Positions 36,949-48,091 of a DNA stretch of 64,000 bases are shown one piece after another. The translations under genes and the position numbers were made by a program. Numbering within the stretch: the stretch's first letter is position 1; every line of letters begins with the position of its first letter. The DNA comes from Streptomyces viridochromogenes DSM 40736 (lineage in GTDB: Bacteria > Actinomycetota > Actinomycetes > Streptomycetales > Streptomycetaceae): positions 871,205-935,204 of the forward strand of contig NZ_GG657757.1 in NCBI RefSeq assembly GCF_000158955.1. Reading direction: 5' to 3'. The notes beneath the pieces were generated by a model. The model was given only the letters and a program-made list of their open reading frames with translations. It made no database searches and was not told the DNA's origin.

Positions 36949-39900
36949 ATGCGTCGCATCATATTAGTCTTCGGGGCGATCGCGAGCGTGCTCCTGTCGC
37001 TCGTCATCGCCCCACCGGCGTCAGCGGCGCCGGCCTTCCGGGCCCTGGTCTTCACGAAGACGGCCGGCTATCGGCACGATTCGATCCCCGCCGGCCTCAC
37101 GATGCTTCGGGAGCAGGCGGCGGCCAACGACTTCGAGCTGGTCCACAGCGAGGACTCGAGCGTTTTCACCCCGGCGAACCTCGCCACCTTCGACGTGCTC
37201 ATCATGTTGCAGACCTCGGGAATGGTGTGGACCACGGCCGCCCAACGCCAGGCGGTGGAGGGCTACCTCGCCGGCGGCAAGGGCATCGTCGCGATCCACA
37301 ACGCCACGGACATGGGCATCGAGAACGAGTACCCGTGGTGGGACCAGACCATCAACGGTGGCGCGCACATGCCGGAGCACTCCCCCGGCGTGCTGTCCGG
37401 CACCGCGATCGTCGCGGACAAGAAGCACCCGTCGACGGCGGGCCTGCCGGACCGCTGGAACCGCAGCGAGGAGTGGTACAACTTCGACCGCAACCCGCGC
37501 GGCGACGTCCATGTCCTGGTCACCGCGGACGAGCGCACATACAACCCCGGCCCCCGCGCCATGGGGCCGGATCACCCCATCTCCTGGTGCCGCAACACCG
37601 GCGGCGGTCGCGTGTGGGCCACCGGCATGGGGCACACCAGCGCGGCCTACAGCGAGACCCCTTTCCGTAACCACGTCCTCGGGGGCGTCAAGTGGGCGGC
37701 CGGCAAGGAGCCGGGCGACTGCGGCGGCACCGTGTGGAGCAACTTCGAGAAGCGCACCCTCGACGACAACACCGCGGACCCGATGGCCCTCGCGGTCGCC
37801 CCGGACGGGCGGGTGCTCTACGTCCAGCGGGGCGGGCAGCTGAAGATCTTCAAACCGACCACCAACAGGACCGTGACAGCCGCCACGCTCAGCGTCTACA
37901 CCGGCGGCGAGGACGGCCTCACCGGACTGGCGCTCGACCCCGACTTCGCCGACAACGGCTACGTGTACCTGTACCACTCCCCGGCCGGCGTCCCGAACGA
38001 CATCAACCGGGTCTCCCGGTTCACGCTCACCGGCGACACCCTGAACATGTCGAGCCAGGTGACGATCATCGACATCCCCGCGACCCGGGACCGCACGTTC
38101 GCCGAGCCCGGACACACGGGCGGGTACATCGAGTTCGGCCCCGACAAGAACCTGTACATCGGCACCGGGGACGACGTCCCACCGAACCTCGACTCCAACT
38201 GGCAGGGCTACGCCCCGCTGGACTGGCGGCCGGGCAAGGCCAACCTCGACGCCGCCCGCACCGCCGGCAACACCAACGACCTGCGGGGCAAGCTTCTGCG
38301 CATCCGGCCGTCGGCGGGCGGCGGCTACACCGTCCCGGCCGGCAACCTCTACCCGCAGGGCACGGCGCAGACCCGGCCGGAGATCTACGCGATGGGCTTC
38401 CGCAACCCGTTCCGCTTCTCGATCGACCCGGACAACGGCTGGGTCTACCTCGCCGACTACGGCCCGGACCGGAACCCGCCCACGACCAACCGCGGCCCCG
38501 AAGGGCTCGTCGAGCTCAATGTCATCAAGTCCCCGGGCAACTACGGCTGGCCCTTCTGCCACGGCGACAACCAGGCCTACGCGCCCTACAACCCGGACAC
38601 CCGCGTCGTCGGAGCCAAGTTCAACTGCAACGCGCCGGTCAACAACTCGCCGAACAACACCGGCCTGACCAGCCTCAAGCCGATCGTCGCGCCGAACATG
38701 TGGTACGGCTACGGCGTCTCGTCGAACTTCCCCGAACTCGGCTCCGGCGGCTCGGGGCCGATGGGCGGACCGGTCTACCGCTACAACGCCGCGAACCCGT
38801 CCGAGACAAAGTTCCCGCCCTACTACGACGGGGTCCACTTCTTCTACGAGTGGTCGCGCCACACCGTCAAGGAGGTCCACTTCGACTCCGCGACCGCGGT
38901 CACCCGGACCAACCCCTTCATGCCCGCCGCCAAGTTCCTCAAGCCGATGGACATGGAGTTCGGGCCCGACGGCTCGCTGTACCTGCTCGAATGGGGCAAC
39001 AACTTCTCCGGTGGCAACAACGACTCGGGGCTCTACCGCATCGACTACAACCACGGCGGACGGTCGCCGGTCGCCAAAGCCGCCGGAACGCCCACCAACG
39101 GGGACGCGCCACTGAACGTGCAGTTCAGCAGCGCGGGGTCCACGGACCCGGATCCCGGTAGCACGCTCAGCTACCACTGGACGTTCGGCGACGGCACCAC
39201 GTCCACGGCGGCCAACCCGTCACACACCTACACCAGCAACGGCAACTACACCGCCCAGCTCAAGGTCACCGACAACACCGGCAGGACGGCCTTCGCCAAC
39301 GTGCCGATCACCGTGGGCAACACCGCACCGATCGTCACCCTCACCCTTCCGTCCAACGGCGGCATGCTGGACTTCGGCGACCGCGTCCCGTACAAGGTGT
39401 CCGTCTCGGATCCCGGCGGCGCGCCCATCGACTGCGCCAAGGTGTTCGTCAACCCCGCCCTCGGCCACGACGACCACCAGCATGAGACCACGGACCATCC
39501 GGGGTGCTCGGGCACCATCGACACGACGCTGCTGGGCGGGCACCCCGACGGCGCCAACCTGTACTACGTCCTCAACGCCCGCTACACCGACGACGGCGGC
39601 CCCGGCGGTGCGAGCCCGCTCACCGGCTACGCCCAAGTGATCCTCCAGCCCAAGCACAAGCAGGCCGAGTTCTACACGGACCAGTCGGGTGTGCGGATCG
39701 TCGAGCAGGCCGGCGCGGAGAGCGGAAAGCGGGTCGGCGACATCTCCGACGGCGACTGGATCGCGTTCAGACCGATGAGTCTGTCGGGCGTCACGAGCGT
39801 GAAGTACCGCCTGTCGTCGCCGAGCGGCGGCGGATCGATCGAACTGCGCGCCGACTCCCCGACCGGCACGCTCCTGGCCACCACACCGGTGCCCAGCACC

Positions 39901-40503
39901 GGCGGCTGGAACAACTACCAGTCCACGTCGGCGGTGAACACCGCCGATCTCGCCGGATCGCACCAGCTCTACCTGGTGTTCAAGGGCACCTCGAACAACG
40001 GGTTCGACCTCGACTCGCTCACCTTCGGCGGCAACGGGGTCGGTGAACCGGGCAGCGGCGGCGGTGGCGGGGTGGCCGGAAGGACCTGGACGGTCGCGGC
40101 GCAGCACAGCGGCAAATTCATGGACGTCAGCGAGACCTCGACCGCTGACGGCGCCCAGATCGTCCAGTGGGCGGCCACCGGCGGCAACAACCAGAAGTGG
40201 CAGGCCGTCGACGCCGGTGGCGGCGCCGTCCACCTGAAGGCGGTGCACAGCGGCAAGTGCCTCGCCGTCACGGGCGGCTCCACCTCTCAGGGCGCGTTCC
40301 TGCAGCAGTCCACCTGCGACAACGGCAATGCGCAGAAGTTCCTCGTCGCACCGACCACCACGGTGGGCGTGTACACGATGAAGAGCGTGCCCAGTGGACT
40401 GTGCGTGGACGTCAACGGCGGCTCGACGGCCGACGGCGCACGACTCCTGCAGTGGAGCTGTCACAGCGGCACCAACCAGCAGTGGCGGTTCACCGCCGTC
40501 TAG
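36949..40503 (+). CDS. Secreted ThuA - PQQ-type sugar dehydrogenase - PKD - CBM6 - CBM13 fusion protein
   Basis: 1184 residues from the ATG at 36949. A Sec signal ends near PASA-APA. Residues 27-265 are a ThuA class-I-amidotransferase-like domain (LVFTKTAGYRHDSIPAGL, GIVAIHNATD, MGPDHPISWCRNTGGGRVW). Residues 275-700 are a soluble PQQ-dependent sugar dehydrogenase (GSDH/Yliì-type) propeller: EDGLTGLALDPDFADNGYVY, NTNDLRGKLLRIRPS, RPEIYAMGFRNPFRFSIDPD. Then PKD (about 704-790), an Ig-like segment, a CBM6-like domain (about 904-1028) and CBM13 (about 1044-1184). ThuA is linked to 3-keto sugars in trehalose catabolism; the dehydrogenase oxidises sugars. The fusion suggests oxidation coupled to handling of the keto product at the glycan surface. 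Confidence 0.88.
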   Translation: MRRIILVFGAIASVLLSLVIAPPASAAPAFRALVFTKTAGYRHDSIPAGLTMLREQAAANDFELVHSEDSSVFTPANLATFDVLIMLQTSGMVWTTAAQRQAVEGYLAGGKGIVAIHNATDMGIENEYPWWDQTINGGAHMPEHSPGVLSGTAIVADKKHPSTAGLPDRWNRSEEWYNFDRNPRGDVHVLVTADERTYNPGPRAMGPDHPISWCRNTGGGRVWATGMGHTSAAYSETPFRNHVLGGVKWAAGKEPGDCGGTVWSNFEKRTLDDNTADPMALAVAPDGRVLYVQRGGQLKIFKPTTNRTVTAATLSVYTGGEDGLTGLALDPDFADNGYVYLYHSPAGVPNDINRVSRFTLTGDTLNMSSQVTIIDIPATRDRTFAEPGHTGGYIEFGPDKNLYIGTGDDVPPNLDSNWQGYAPLDWRPGKANLDAARTAGNTNDLRGKLLRIRPSAGGGYTVPAGNLYPQGTAQTRPEIYAMGFRNPFRFSIDPDNGWVYLADYGPDRNPPTTNRGPEGLVELNVIKSPGNYGWPFCHGDNQAYAPYNPDTRVVGAKFNCNAPVNNSPNNTGLTSLKPIVAPNMWYGYGVSSNFPELGSGGSGPMGGPVYRYNAANPSETKFPPYYDGVHFFYEWSRHTVKEVHFDSATAVTRTNPFMPAAKFLKPMDMEFGPDGSLYLLEWGNNFSGGNNDSGLYRIDYNHGGRSPVAKAAGTPTNGDAPLNVQFSSAGSTDPDPGSTLSYHWTFGDGTTSTAANPSHTYTSNGNYTAQLKVTDNTGRTAFANVPITVGNTAPIVTLTLPSNGGMLDFGDRVPYKVSVSDPGGAPIDCAKVFVNPALGHDDHQHETTDHPGCSGTIDTTLLGGHPDGANLYYVLNARYTDDGGPGGASPLTGYAQVILQPKHKQAEFYTDQSGVRIVEQAGAESGKRVGDISDGDWIAFRPMSLSGVTSVKYRLSSPSGGGSIELRADSPTGTLLATTPVPSTGGWNNYQSTSAVNTADLAGSHQLYLVFKGTSNNGFDLDSLTFGGNGVGEPGSGGGGGVAGRTWTVAAQHSGKFMDVSETSTADGAQIVQWAATGGNNQKWQAVDAGGGAVHLKAVHSGKCLAVTGGSTSQGAFLQQSTCDNGNAQKFLVAPTTTVGVYTMKSVPSGLCVDVNGGSTADGARLLQWSCHSGTNQQWRFTAV

Positions 40504-40515
40504 CCCGTCCGGACG

Positions 40516-40547
40516 GGATGCCCGGCGCGGTCGTGCGCCGGGCATCC
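40516..40547. terminator. Strong hairpin between the ThuA-PQQ gene and GH54
   Basis: A perfect 13-bp stem GGATGCCCGGCGC / GCGCCGGGCATCC with a GGTCGT loop, 13 bp after the stop. It implies that GH54 has its own promoter or lies behind a partial terminator. Confidence 0.85.
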
Positions 40548-40564
40548 TCCCTACGAACAGGTGA

Positions 40565-42061
<1,497 letters not shown>

Positions 42062-42094
42062 GTCGCTCCATCAATGAAGGAAGGGAGAAACGTG

Positions 42095-43429
42095 ATGCGA
42101 CAAGGCAAGAATCGTCACCGATGGCGCACGCCGATCGCCGTGGCCGCCGCGCTCCTGCTCGGCGCGGTCGGCATCAGCGGCATCTCGCCGACGCCCGCCG
42201 CCGCCGAGGTCCGCTCCGTCGCCGCGAGCGCCGGATGCGGCAAGTCCCCCACGCTGTCGAGCGGCCCGCACTCGATTCAGAGCAACGGCAGGACGCGGAA
42301 CTACATCCTGCGGGTGCCCGCCGACTACGACAACGACCGCCCGTACCGCCTGGTCTTCGGTTTCCACTGGAACGGCGGCACAGCCAATGACGTCGACTCG
42401 GGCGGAACCAGCGGATACTCCTGGTCGTACTACGGCCTGCGGGCGCTCTCCAACAACAGCACGATCTTCGTCGCGCCCCAGGGCCTCGGGAATGGCTGGG
42501 CCAACTCGGGCGGCGAGGATCTGACCTTCGTGGACGACATGCTCAGGCAGATCGAGGCGGGCCTGTGCGTCGACACGAACCAGCGCTTCGCCGGGGGTTT
42601 CAGCTACGGAGGCGGCATGAGTTTCGCCCTCGCGTGCGCCCGGCCGACCGTGTTCCGCGCGGTCGCCGTCTACTCGGGCGGGCAGTTGAGCGGGTGCAAC
42701 GGCGGCACCCAGCCGGTCGCGTACATCGGACTGCACGGCTTGCGTGACCCGGTGCTCCCGATCTCCACAGGTCGTTCCCTGCGTGACAGGTTCGTGCGGA
42801 ACAACGGCTGCACCCCCCAGAACCCGCGGGAGCCGGCACAGGGCAGCCTCACTCATGTCGTCACGACCTATTCGGGGTGCCGCGCCGGCTATCCCGTGGC
42901 GTGGGCCGCGTTCGACGCGGGTCATACGCCCGGTCCTGTCGACGGATCGGCCGGCGACTACGAACCGGGTGAGAGGTCGTGGACCCGGGCGGTGGTGTGG
43001 AACTTCTTCACGCAGTTCGACGACACGACGCCCACCCCGCCGCCGAACCCGTCCACCTTCCGGCTGCGCAACGAGGGTTCGGGCCGGTGCCTGGACGTCG
43101 ACGGCGCGAACGCGGCCAACGGCACACCCATGATCATCTGGGACTGCCACAGCAACACCAACCAGCAGTTCACCCAGAACGGTGCGGCGCTGCGGGTGCT
43201 GGGCAAGTGCGTGCACGTCCCGGCCGGCGCCACCGCCGGCACGCGGGTACAGATCCAGGACTGCGGCGGCGGCGCCGGCCAGCAGTGGGTCTTCAACAGC
43301 AACGGCACGATCAGCAACGGCCAGAACGGGCTGTGCCTGGATGTCAGCGGCGCAGGCACCGCGGGCGGCTCCGCGGTCATCGTGTGGAACTGCCACGACG
43401 GCGCCAACCAGCGCTGGACGCGGGCGTAG
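42095..43429 (+). CDS. Secreted CE1-type esterase (feruloyl/acetylxylan esterase-like) with C-terminal CBM13
   Basis: I start at the ATG at 42095, 7 nt after GGGAG (GTG 42092 and ATG 42074 are alternatives), giving 444 residues. A signal peptide precedes AAAEV. Residues about 45-305 are an alpha/beta hydrolase of the polyhydroxybutyrate depolymerase/CE1 group: RNYILRVPADYDNDRPYRLV, FGFHWNGGT (oxyanion), RFAGGFSYGGGMSFALAC (nucleophile Ser), a histidine in AFDAGHTPGPVDG. Residues about 315-444 are CBM13. It would remove feruloyl or acetyl groups from arabinoxylan. It follows GH54 by 33 bp and probably shares its transcript. Confidence 0.88.
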   Translation: MRQGKNRHRWRTPIAVAAALLLGAVGISGISPTPAAAEVRSVAASAGCGKSPTLSSGPHSIQSNGRTRNYILRVPADYDNDRPYRLVFGFHWNGGTANDVDSGGTSGYSWSYYGLRALSNNSTIFVAPQGLGNGWANSGGEDLTFVDDMLRQIEAGLCVDTNQRFAGGFSYGGGMSFALACARPTVFRAVAVYSGGQLSGCNGGTQPVAYIGLHGLRDPVLPISTGRSLRDRFVRNNGCTPQNPREPAQGSLTHVVTTYSGCRAGYPVAWAAFDAGHTPGPVDGSAGDYEPGERSWTRAVVWNFFTQFDDTTPTPPPNPSTFRLRNEGSGRCLDVDGANAANGTPMIIWDCHSNTNQQFTQNGAALRVLGKCVHVPAGATAGTRVQIQDCGGGAGQQWVFNSNGTISNGQNGLCLDVSGAGTAGGSAVIVWNCHDGANQRWTRA

Positions 43430-43437
43430 CCGCACGG

Positions 43438-43473
43438 GTGAAGGCGGTACGTGATCTCACGTACCGCCTTCAC
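43438..43473. terminator. Very strong bidirectional terminator
   Basis: A perfect 17-bp stem GTGAAGGCGGTACGTGA and complement around TC, between the convergent esterase and ThuA-DUF1080 genes. Confidence 0.9.
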
Positions 43474-43505
43474 TGTCAGAGACGAGACCGGCGTGCCGCG
43501 TCAGC

Positions 43506-45218
43506 TCAGGGCAGGGTCCACTTCTGGTTGGCTCCGCCGTTGCAGCTCCACAGGTGCACGGGGGTGCCGTCGGAGGAGCCCGCGCCCGACACGTCCAGGC
43601 ACTTGCCCGACCGCGGGTTCCGCAGCGACCCGTCCGGGTACGCCTGCCAGTTCTGGTTGGCGCCCCCGTTGCAGGACCACAGCTGGACCTTCGCCCCGTC
43701 CGCCGTGCTGTTGCCGCTGACGTCCAGGCACTTGCCCAACGCCTTGACCGTCGACCCCGGCGTCACCGTCCACCGCTGCCCCGCCGAACCCGTGCACGAC
43801 GAGATCTGCACCGCCGTCCCGTCCACCGAGCTCCCGTCACGGACATCCAGACACTTGCTCGCGAGCCCCACGACCGGACCCACGCCGGGGGTGGGTGACG
43901 GGCCGCCGCCCAGTTCCTTGATCCGGACGTTGCGGAACGACACGTCGTCCCCCGTGCCGTGGTTCTGGATGCCGACGTGGCCGGCGAGCGAACGGGCGGG
44001 GTCGGTGTCGGTGAAGTCGTTGATCTTCACGCCGTTGAGCCAGACCTGGAGCCGCTCGCCCTCCACCAGCACCTCGAAGGTGTTCCACTCGCCCGGTGGG
44101 TTGAGCGCCGCGTCCCGGGCAGCCGTGTCCGGGGCCTTGACGGCGTAGATCGAGCCGGTGGTGCGGTCGGGCGCGTCGGTGGCGTCGATCTGGACCTCGT
44201 AGCCCTTGTCCAGTGCCGACTGCGGGTCACTCGTCGGCGGGAAGCCCACGATCACGCCGGAGTTGTCGTCGCCGGGCATCTTCCAGTCCAGCTTCAGCGA
44301 GTAGTTGGTGAACTGCCGGGCGCTGTACCAGAGCATGCCCATGCCGCCGTACGAGGTGAGGGTGGCGTCCGAGTTGGTGAAGCCGCCCGGGCCGGTCTGC
44401 GACCAGCCGGTGGTCGAGCCGTTGTAGAGGGTCGTGTAGCCGGTCTCGGGCCGGCAGTCGGCCTTGGTCCGGCCTGCCGCGTACCGGATGCCGCCGAGCA
44501 GGTGCGCCCGGAACGCCGGCTCCGTGTACGACGCCTGGCTGTGCCCGCCGCCGGTGTAGAAGGCCCGGCCCCCCGAGTGGGTCTTGCACCAGCTGTGCGG
44601 GTGGTCGGCGCCCATCGAGCCGCCCGAGTACGACGACTCGTCCAGCGTGGTGAGCACGCGCGCGGTGGTACGGGGGTTGGTCCGGAAGTTGTACCACTCG
44701 TCGGTGCGGGTCCAGGTCTGCGGCAGGTGGGCGGTCGCCGCGTGCGCCCGCCCCTCCACCTTGACGTCGGCCTGCTGGACGGCGGGGTGCGAGGCGAAGT
44801 AGGCGCCGACCAGCTCACCGTAGAACGGCCAGTCGTACTCCGTGTCGGCGGCCGCGTGGACGCCGACGAAGCCGCCGCCCGCTCCGATGTACGACTGGAA
44901 CGCCGACTGCTGGGCGTCGTTCAGGACGTCGCCGGTGGTGTTGAGGAAGACCACCGCCTCGTAACGGCTCAGATTGCCGGTGGTGAACTGGTTGCCGTCC
45001 TCCGTGGCCGTCACGGTGAAACTGTTCGCCGCGCCGAGGTCGCGGATGGCCTGGATCCCTGCCGGGATCGAGTCGTGCCGGAAACCGGCCGTCTTGGAGA
45101 ACACGAGGACGTCGTAGGACGTGTCCGCGGCACTGACGGGTGTGGGCTGCGCGAGGAGGGCCAGGGCGGCGAGTGTCGTCGCCGCCCCGCCCAGCAGCAT
45201 TCGGGCTTGTCTGCGCAT
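43506..45218 (-). CDS. Secreted ThuA - DUF1080 (3-keto-disaccharide hydrolase-like) - CBM13 protein
   Basis: 570 residues from the ATG at 45218 behind GGGAG. The signal ends near PVSA-ADT. Residues 34-250 are ThuA (LVFSKTAGFRHDSIPAGIQA, GGGFVGVHAAADTEYDWPFY, MGADHPHSWCKTHSGGRAFY). Residues about 257-440 are DUF1080 (TTLYNGSTTGWSQTGPGGFT, KLDWKMPGDDNSGVIVGFP, GEWNTFEVLVEGERLQVWLN, GVKINDFTDTDP), a concanavalin-like fold assigned to 3-keto-disaccharide hydrolysis. Residues about 447-570 are CBM13. It starts 29 bp after the PQQ dehydrogenase gene on the same strand, so the two form one operon. Confidence 0.9.
   Translation of the reverse strand: MRRQARMLLGGAATTLAALALLAQPTPVSAADTSYDVLVFSKTAGFRHDSIPAGIQAIRDLGAANSFTVTATEDGNQFTTGNLSRYEAVVFLNTTGDVLNDAQQSAFQSYIGAGGGFVGVHAAADTEYDWPFYGELVGAYFASHPAVQQADVKVEGRAHAATAHLPQTWTRTDEWYNFRTNPRTTARVLTTLDESSYSGGSMGADHPHSWCKTHSGGRAFYTGGGHSQASYTEPAFRAHLLGGIRYAAGRTKADCRPETGYTTLYNGSTTGWSQTGPGGFTNSDATLTSYGGMGMLWYSARQFTNYSLKLDWKMPGDDNSGVIVGFPPTSDPQSALDKGYEVQIDATDAPDRTTGSIYAVKAPDTAARDAALNPPGEWNTFEVLVEGERLQVWLNGVKINDFTDTDPARSLAGHVGIQNHGTGDDVSFRNVRIKELGGGPSPTPGVGPVVGLASKCLDVRDGSSVDGTAVQISSCTGSAGQRWTVTPGSTVKALGKCLDVSGNSTADGAKVQLWSCNGGANQNWQAYPDGSLRNPRSGKCLDVSGAGSSDGTPVHLWSCNGGANQKWTLP
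43514..43887 (-). repeat. CBM13 cassette, direct copy C
   Basis: The lectin-coding DNA of ThuA-DUF1080 matches 45256-45629 of the neighbouring gene at a constant 1742-bp offset, with roughly ten mismatches over 374 bp. Confidence 0.88.
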
Positions 45219-45247
45219 GTCCGTCGCTCCCTTCTCGGGGACAGAAA

Positions 45248-48091
45248 TCAGGGGAGGGTCCACTTCTGGTTGGCTCCGCCGTTGCAGCTCCACAGGTGCA
45301 CGGGGGTGCCGTCGGTGGAGTTGGCGCCCGACACGTCCAGGCACTTGCCCGACCGCGGGTTCCGCAGCGACCCGTCCGGGTACGCCTGCCAGTTCTGGTT
45401 GGCGCCCCCGTTGCAGGACCACAACTGGACCTTCGCCCCGTCCGCCGTGCTGTTGCCGCTGACGTCCAGGCACTTGCCCAACGCCTTGACCGTCGACCCC
45501 GGCGTCACCGTCCACCGCTGCCCCGCCGAACCCGTGCACGACGAGATCTGCACCGCCGTCCCGTCCACCGAGCCGCCGTCACGGACATCCAGACACTTGT
45601 TCGCGAGCCCCACGATCGGACCCGCGCCGGGTGCCGGGCCGCCGCCGGTGTCGAAAGTGAACGCGTCGACGTCGAAGAGGAATCCGGAGCCGCCGGCGAA
45701 GGTCAGGTAGAGCGTGGTGGTGCCGGCCGGTGCACCGGAGATCGAGCCGCCCACGGTGGTGAAGTTCGTCCATGAGCCGGTGACCGGGACCGTGGCGGAG
45801 CCGAGGACGGTACCGGTCGGCGAGCCGGCCCGAACCTGCAACCTGCCGCCCGCGCCGGCCGACGACACCCGGGCGCTGAACGACGTGGCGTTGCTCAGCT
45901 TGTACGGCTCGAATGCGATCCAGTCGTCGTTCTCGATCTCACCGACGGACTTGCCGCCCTCGGCTGTCGACTTGTCGAGGGTGGCGACGCCGGACGACGT
46001 CTTGTTGTGCTCGGCCTGCCGGTGCTTCGGCTGCAGGATGTGCTGCGTGTGCGTGGTGAGTCCGGCGTTGTCGGTGTACTCGGCGTCGAAGACCCCGAAG
46101 ATGTTCGCCGCGTCGTCGTGCTCACCGTCGACCGGGATGGTGACCGTGCCGGAGCAGCCGTTCTTCGAGGTGATCGGGTGGCCGTGGCTGTCGTGACCGA
46201 CGATGTACGTCAGCTTGACCTTCGCGCAGTCGACCGTGCCGTCCTCCGGATCCGTCACGGTGATACGGAACGGCACGGTGTCGCCGAAGGCGAAGATCTC
46301 CCCCGCGGCGGGGCTGTCGATGGTCACGGTCGGCGCGGTGTTGCCGACGGTGATCCGCACGTCGGCGGTGCCGGCGGCACCCTGCGGGTCGCGCACGGTC
46401 AGTGTGGCCGTGTAGTTGCCGTTCGTGTCGTACCTCTTCGTCGGGTTGGCGGCGGTGGAGCTGGTGCCGTCACCGAAGTTCCACGAATACGTCAGTGCCC
46501 CGCCGTCGGGGTCGGACGAGCCGGCCGAGGAGAAGGTCACGGTCAGCGGCGCCGCGCCTGAGGTCCGGTTGGCGCCGGCCACCGCCGTGGGCGCCCGGTT
46601 GCCTCCGCCGACGTAGTCGAAGCGGTACAGGGCGGAGTACTGGTCGCCCTGGTACGACCCGGCGCCGTAGTCCAGCAGGTAGTAGGAGCCGTCCGGTCCG
46701 AACGCCGAGTCGATCACCTGTTTGCCGGACCAGGGGAAGCTGTCGACGGTCCCTGGGGTGCCGTCGGCGTTGAGGTGGATCGGCTTGATCCAGCCGCGGC
46801 CGAACTCCGTGGCGAAGAACTGCCCGTCGAACGACTGGGGGAACTTCGTGGGCAAGGTGACGTCGGGGTCGTAGCGGTAGACCGGGCCCGCCATCGGCGA
46901 CTCCGAGCCGCCGCCGAACGCCGGCGGGCTGCCGGCGTCACCGCCGTAACGGATCCAGGCGGCCTTGGCGGGGGGCAGCACGCTCAAGCCGGTGTTGCGG
47001 GGCGAGTTGTTCGTCGGCCCGCCCGAGCAGTTGTACTTCGCGCCTGCCGTGTTGGTGGCGAAGTCCCACTCGGCGTACGTCTCGGAGCTCGTGTTCGTGC
47101 CGGTGCAGTACGGCCAGCCGTAGAAGCCGGGGCCCGTGACGCGGTTGAACTCGACCTGGCCCTGCGGCCCGCGCGCCGAGGTGTTGCCGGCATCGGGGCC
47201 GTAGTCGCCGACGTAGACGATGCCGGTGGCCTTGTCCACGCTCATCCGGAACGGGTTGCGCAGGCCCATCGCGTAGATCTCCGGCCGGGTCCTGGCCGTG
47301 CCGGGCGGGAACAGGTTGCCTTCCGGGATCGAGTACGACCCGTTCTCGTTCACCTTGATCCGCAGGATCTTGCCTCGCAGATCGTTGGTGTTGGCGGCGG
47401 TGCGCTGCGCGTCGAACGCCGGGTTGCGGTTGGTCCGCTCGTCGAGGGGGGAATAGCCGGCGGACTCGAACGGGTTGGTGTCGTCGCCCGTGGACAGGTA
47501 CAGGTTGCCCGCCGCGTCGAAGTCGATGTCTCCGCCTGCGTGGCAGCAGATACCTCGGTCGGCCGCCACGTCGAGGATGTCCACTCTGCTGGACTGGTTG
47601 AGCGTGAAGTCGGCGTTGAGCGTGAACCTGGACAGCCGGTTGACACCTTGCCACGCCGACCAGTTGCCGCCGGTGGTCGGCGCGTCGCCGCCTGGTGTGG
47701 ACAGCGGCGGGGCGTAGTAGAGGTAGATGTGCCGGTTGGTCGCGAAACGCGGGTCGATGCCGATGCCCTGCAGGCCGTCCTCGTCGTGCGCGTAGACGGG
47801 GATGGTGCCGATCACCGTGGTGTTGCCGCCCGCATCCGTGCGGCGCACGGTCCCGTTGCGAGCGGTGTGCAGCACCGACCGGTCGGCGAGGACGGCCAGC
47901 GACATCGGCTCCCCGACTTCCCCGACCCCGCGGGCCAGTTGGACCTGCTGGAAGTCGGTGGGGTTGATCGGGTGCGCCGAGGCCGGGGTCGCACTGGACA
48001 AGGTCGCGACGAGAGCGGCCGCGACCAGGAGCAGAGCCGATCCGATGGCCTGCCAGTGCGCGACCGCGACTCTCCTGGTTAACATGAACAT
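45248..48091 (-). CDS. Secreted PQQ-type sugar dehydrogenase - PKD - CBM6 - CBM13 protein
   Basis: 947 residues with a Sec signal ending near ASA-HPI. Residues about 40-490 are the six-bladed PQQ sugar dehydrogenase fold: EDGLQGIGIDPRFATNRHIY, CCHAGGDIDFDAAGNLYLS, NTNDLRGKILRIKVNENGSY, RPEIYAMGLRNPFRMSVDKA. Then PKD (about 495-585, DPDGGALTYSWNFGDG), an Ig-like part with NTAPTVTIDSPAAGE, CBM6-like (about 690-810, GEIENDDWIAFEPYKLSN) and CBM13 (about 820-947). It is a paralogue of the middle and C-terminal parts of the ThuA fusion at 36949 but lacks ThuA, which is encoded by the next gene. Confidence 0.88.
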   Translation of the reverse strand: MFMLTRRVAVAHWQAIGSALLLVAAALVATLSSATPASAHPINPTDFQQVQLARGVGEVGEPMSLAVLADRSVLHTARNGTVRRTDAGGNTTVIGTIPVYAHDEDGLQGIGIDPRFATNRHIYLYYAPPLSTPGGDAPTTGGNWSAWQGVNRLSRFTLNADFTLNQSSRVDILDVAADRGICCHAGGDIDFDAAGNLYLSTGDDTNPFESAGYSPLDERTNRNPAFDAQRTAANTNDLRGKILRIKVNENGSYSIPEGNLFPPGTARTRPEIYAMGLRNPFRMSVDKATGIVYVGDYGPDAGNTSARGPQGQVEFNRVTGPGFYGWPYCTGTNTSSETYAEWDFATNTAGAKYNCSGGPTNNSPRNTGLSVLPPAKAAWIRYGGDAGSPPAFGGGSESPMAGPVYRYDPDVTLPTKFPQSFDGQFFATEFGRGWIKPIHLNADGTPGTVDSFPWSGKQVIDSAFGPDGSYYLLDYGAGSYQGDQYSALYRFDYVGGGNRAPTAVAGANRTSGAAPLTVTFSSAGSSDPDGGALTYSWNFGDGTSSTAANPTKRYDTNGNYTATLTVRDPQGAAGTADVRITVGNTAPTVTIDSPAAGEIFAFGDTVPFRITVTDPEDGTVDCAKVKLTYIVGHDSHGHPITSKNGCSGTVTIPVDGEHDDAANIFGVFDAEYTDNAGLTTHTQHILQPKHRQAEHNKTSSGVATLDKSTAEGGKSVGEIENDDWIAFEPYKLSNATSFSARVSSAGAGGRLQVRAGSPTGTVLGSATVPVTGSWTNFTTVGGSISGAPAGTTTLYLTFAGGSGFLFDVDAFTFDTGGGPAPGAGPIVGLANKCLDVRDGGSVDGTAVQISSCTGSAGQRWTVTPGSTVKALGKCLDVSGNSTADGAKVQLWSCNGGANQNWQAYPDGSLRNPRSGKCLDVSGANSTDGTPVHLWSCNGGANQKWTLP
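45256..45629 (-). repeat. CBM13 cassette, direct copy D
   Basis: Partner of 43514-43887; the shared block covers nearly the entire lectin module and ends at the linker, so only the module was copied or homogenised. Confidence 0.88.

Noticed and set aside
37021..39177. A 718-codon open frame antisense to the ThuA-PQQ gene
   Set aside because: It is a shadow of a gene with unmistakable motifs; amino acid composition is unnatural and there is no ribosome site.
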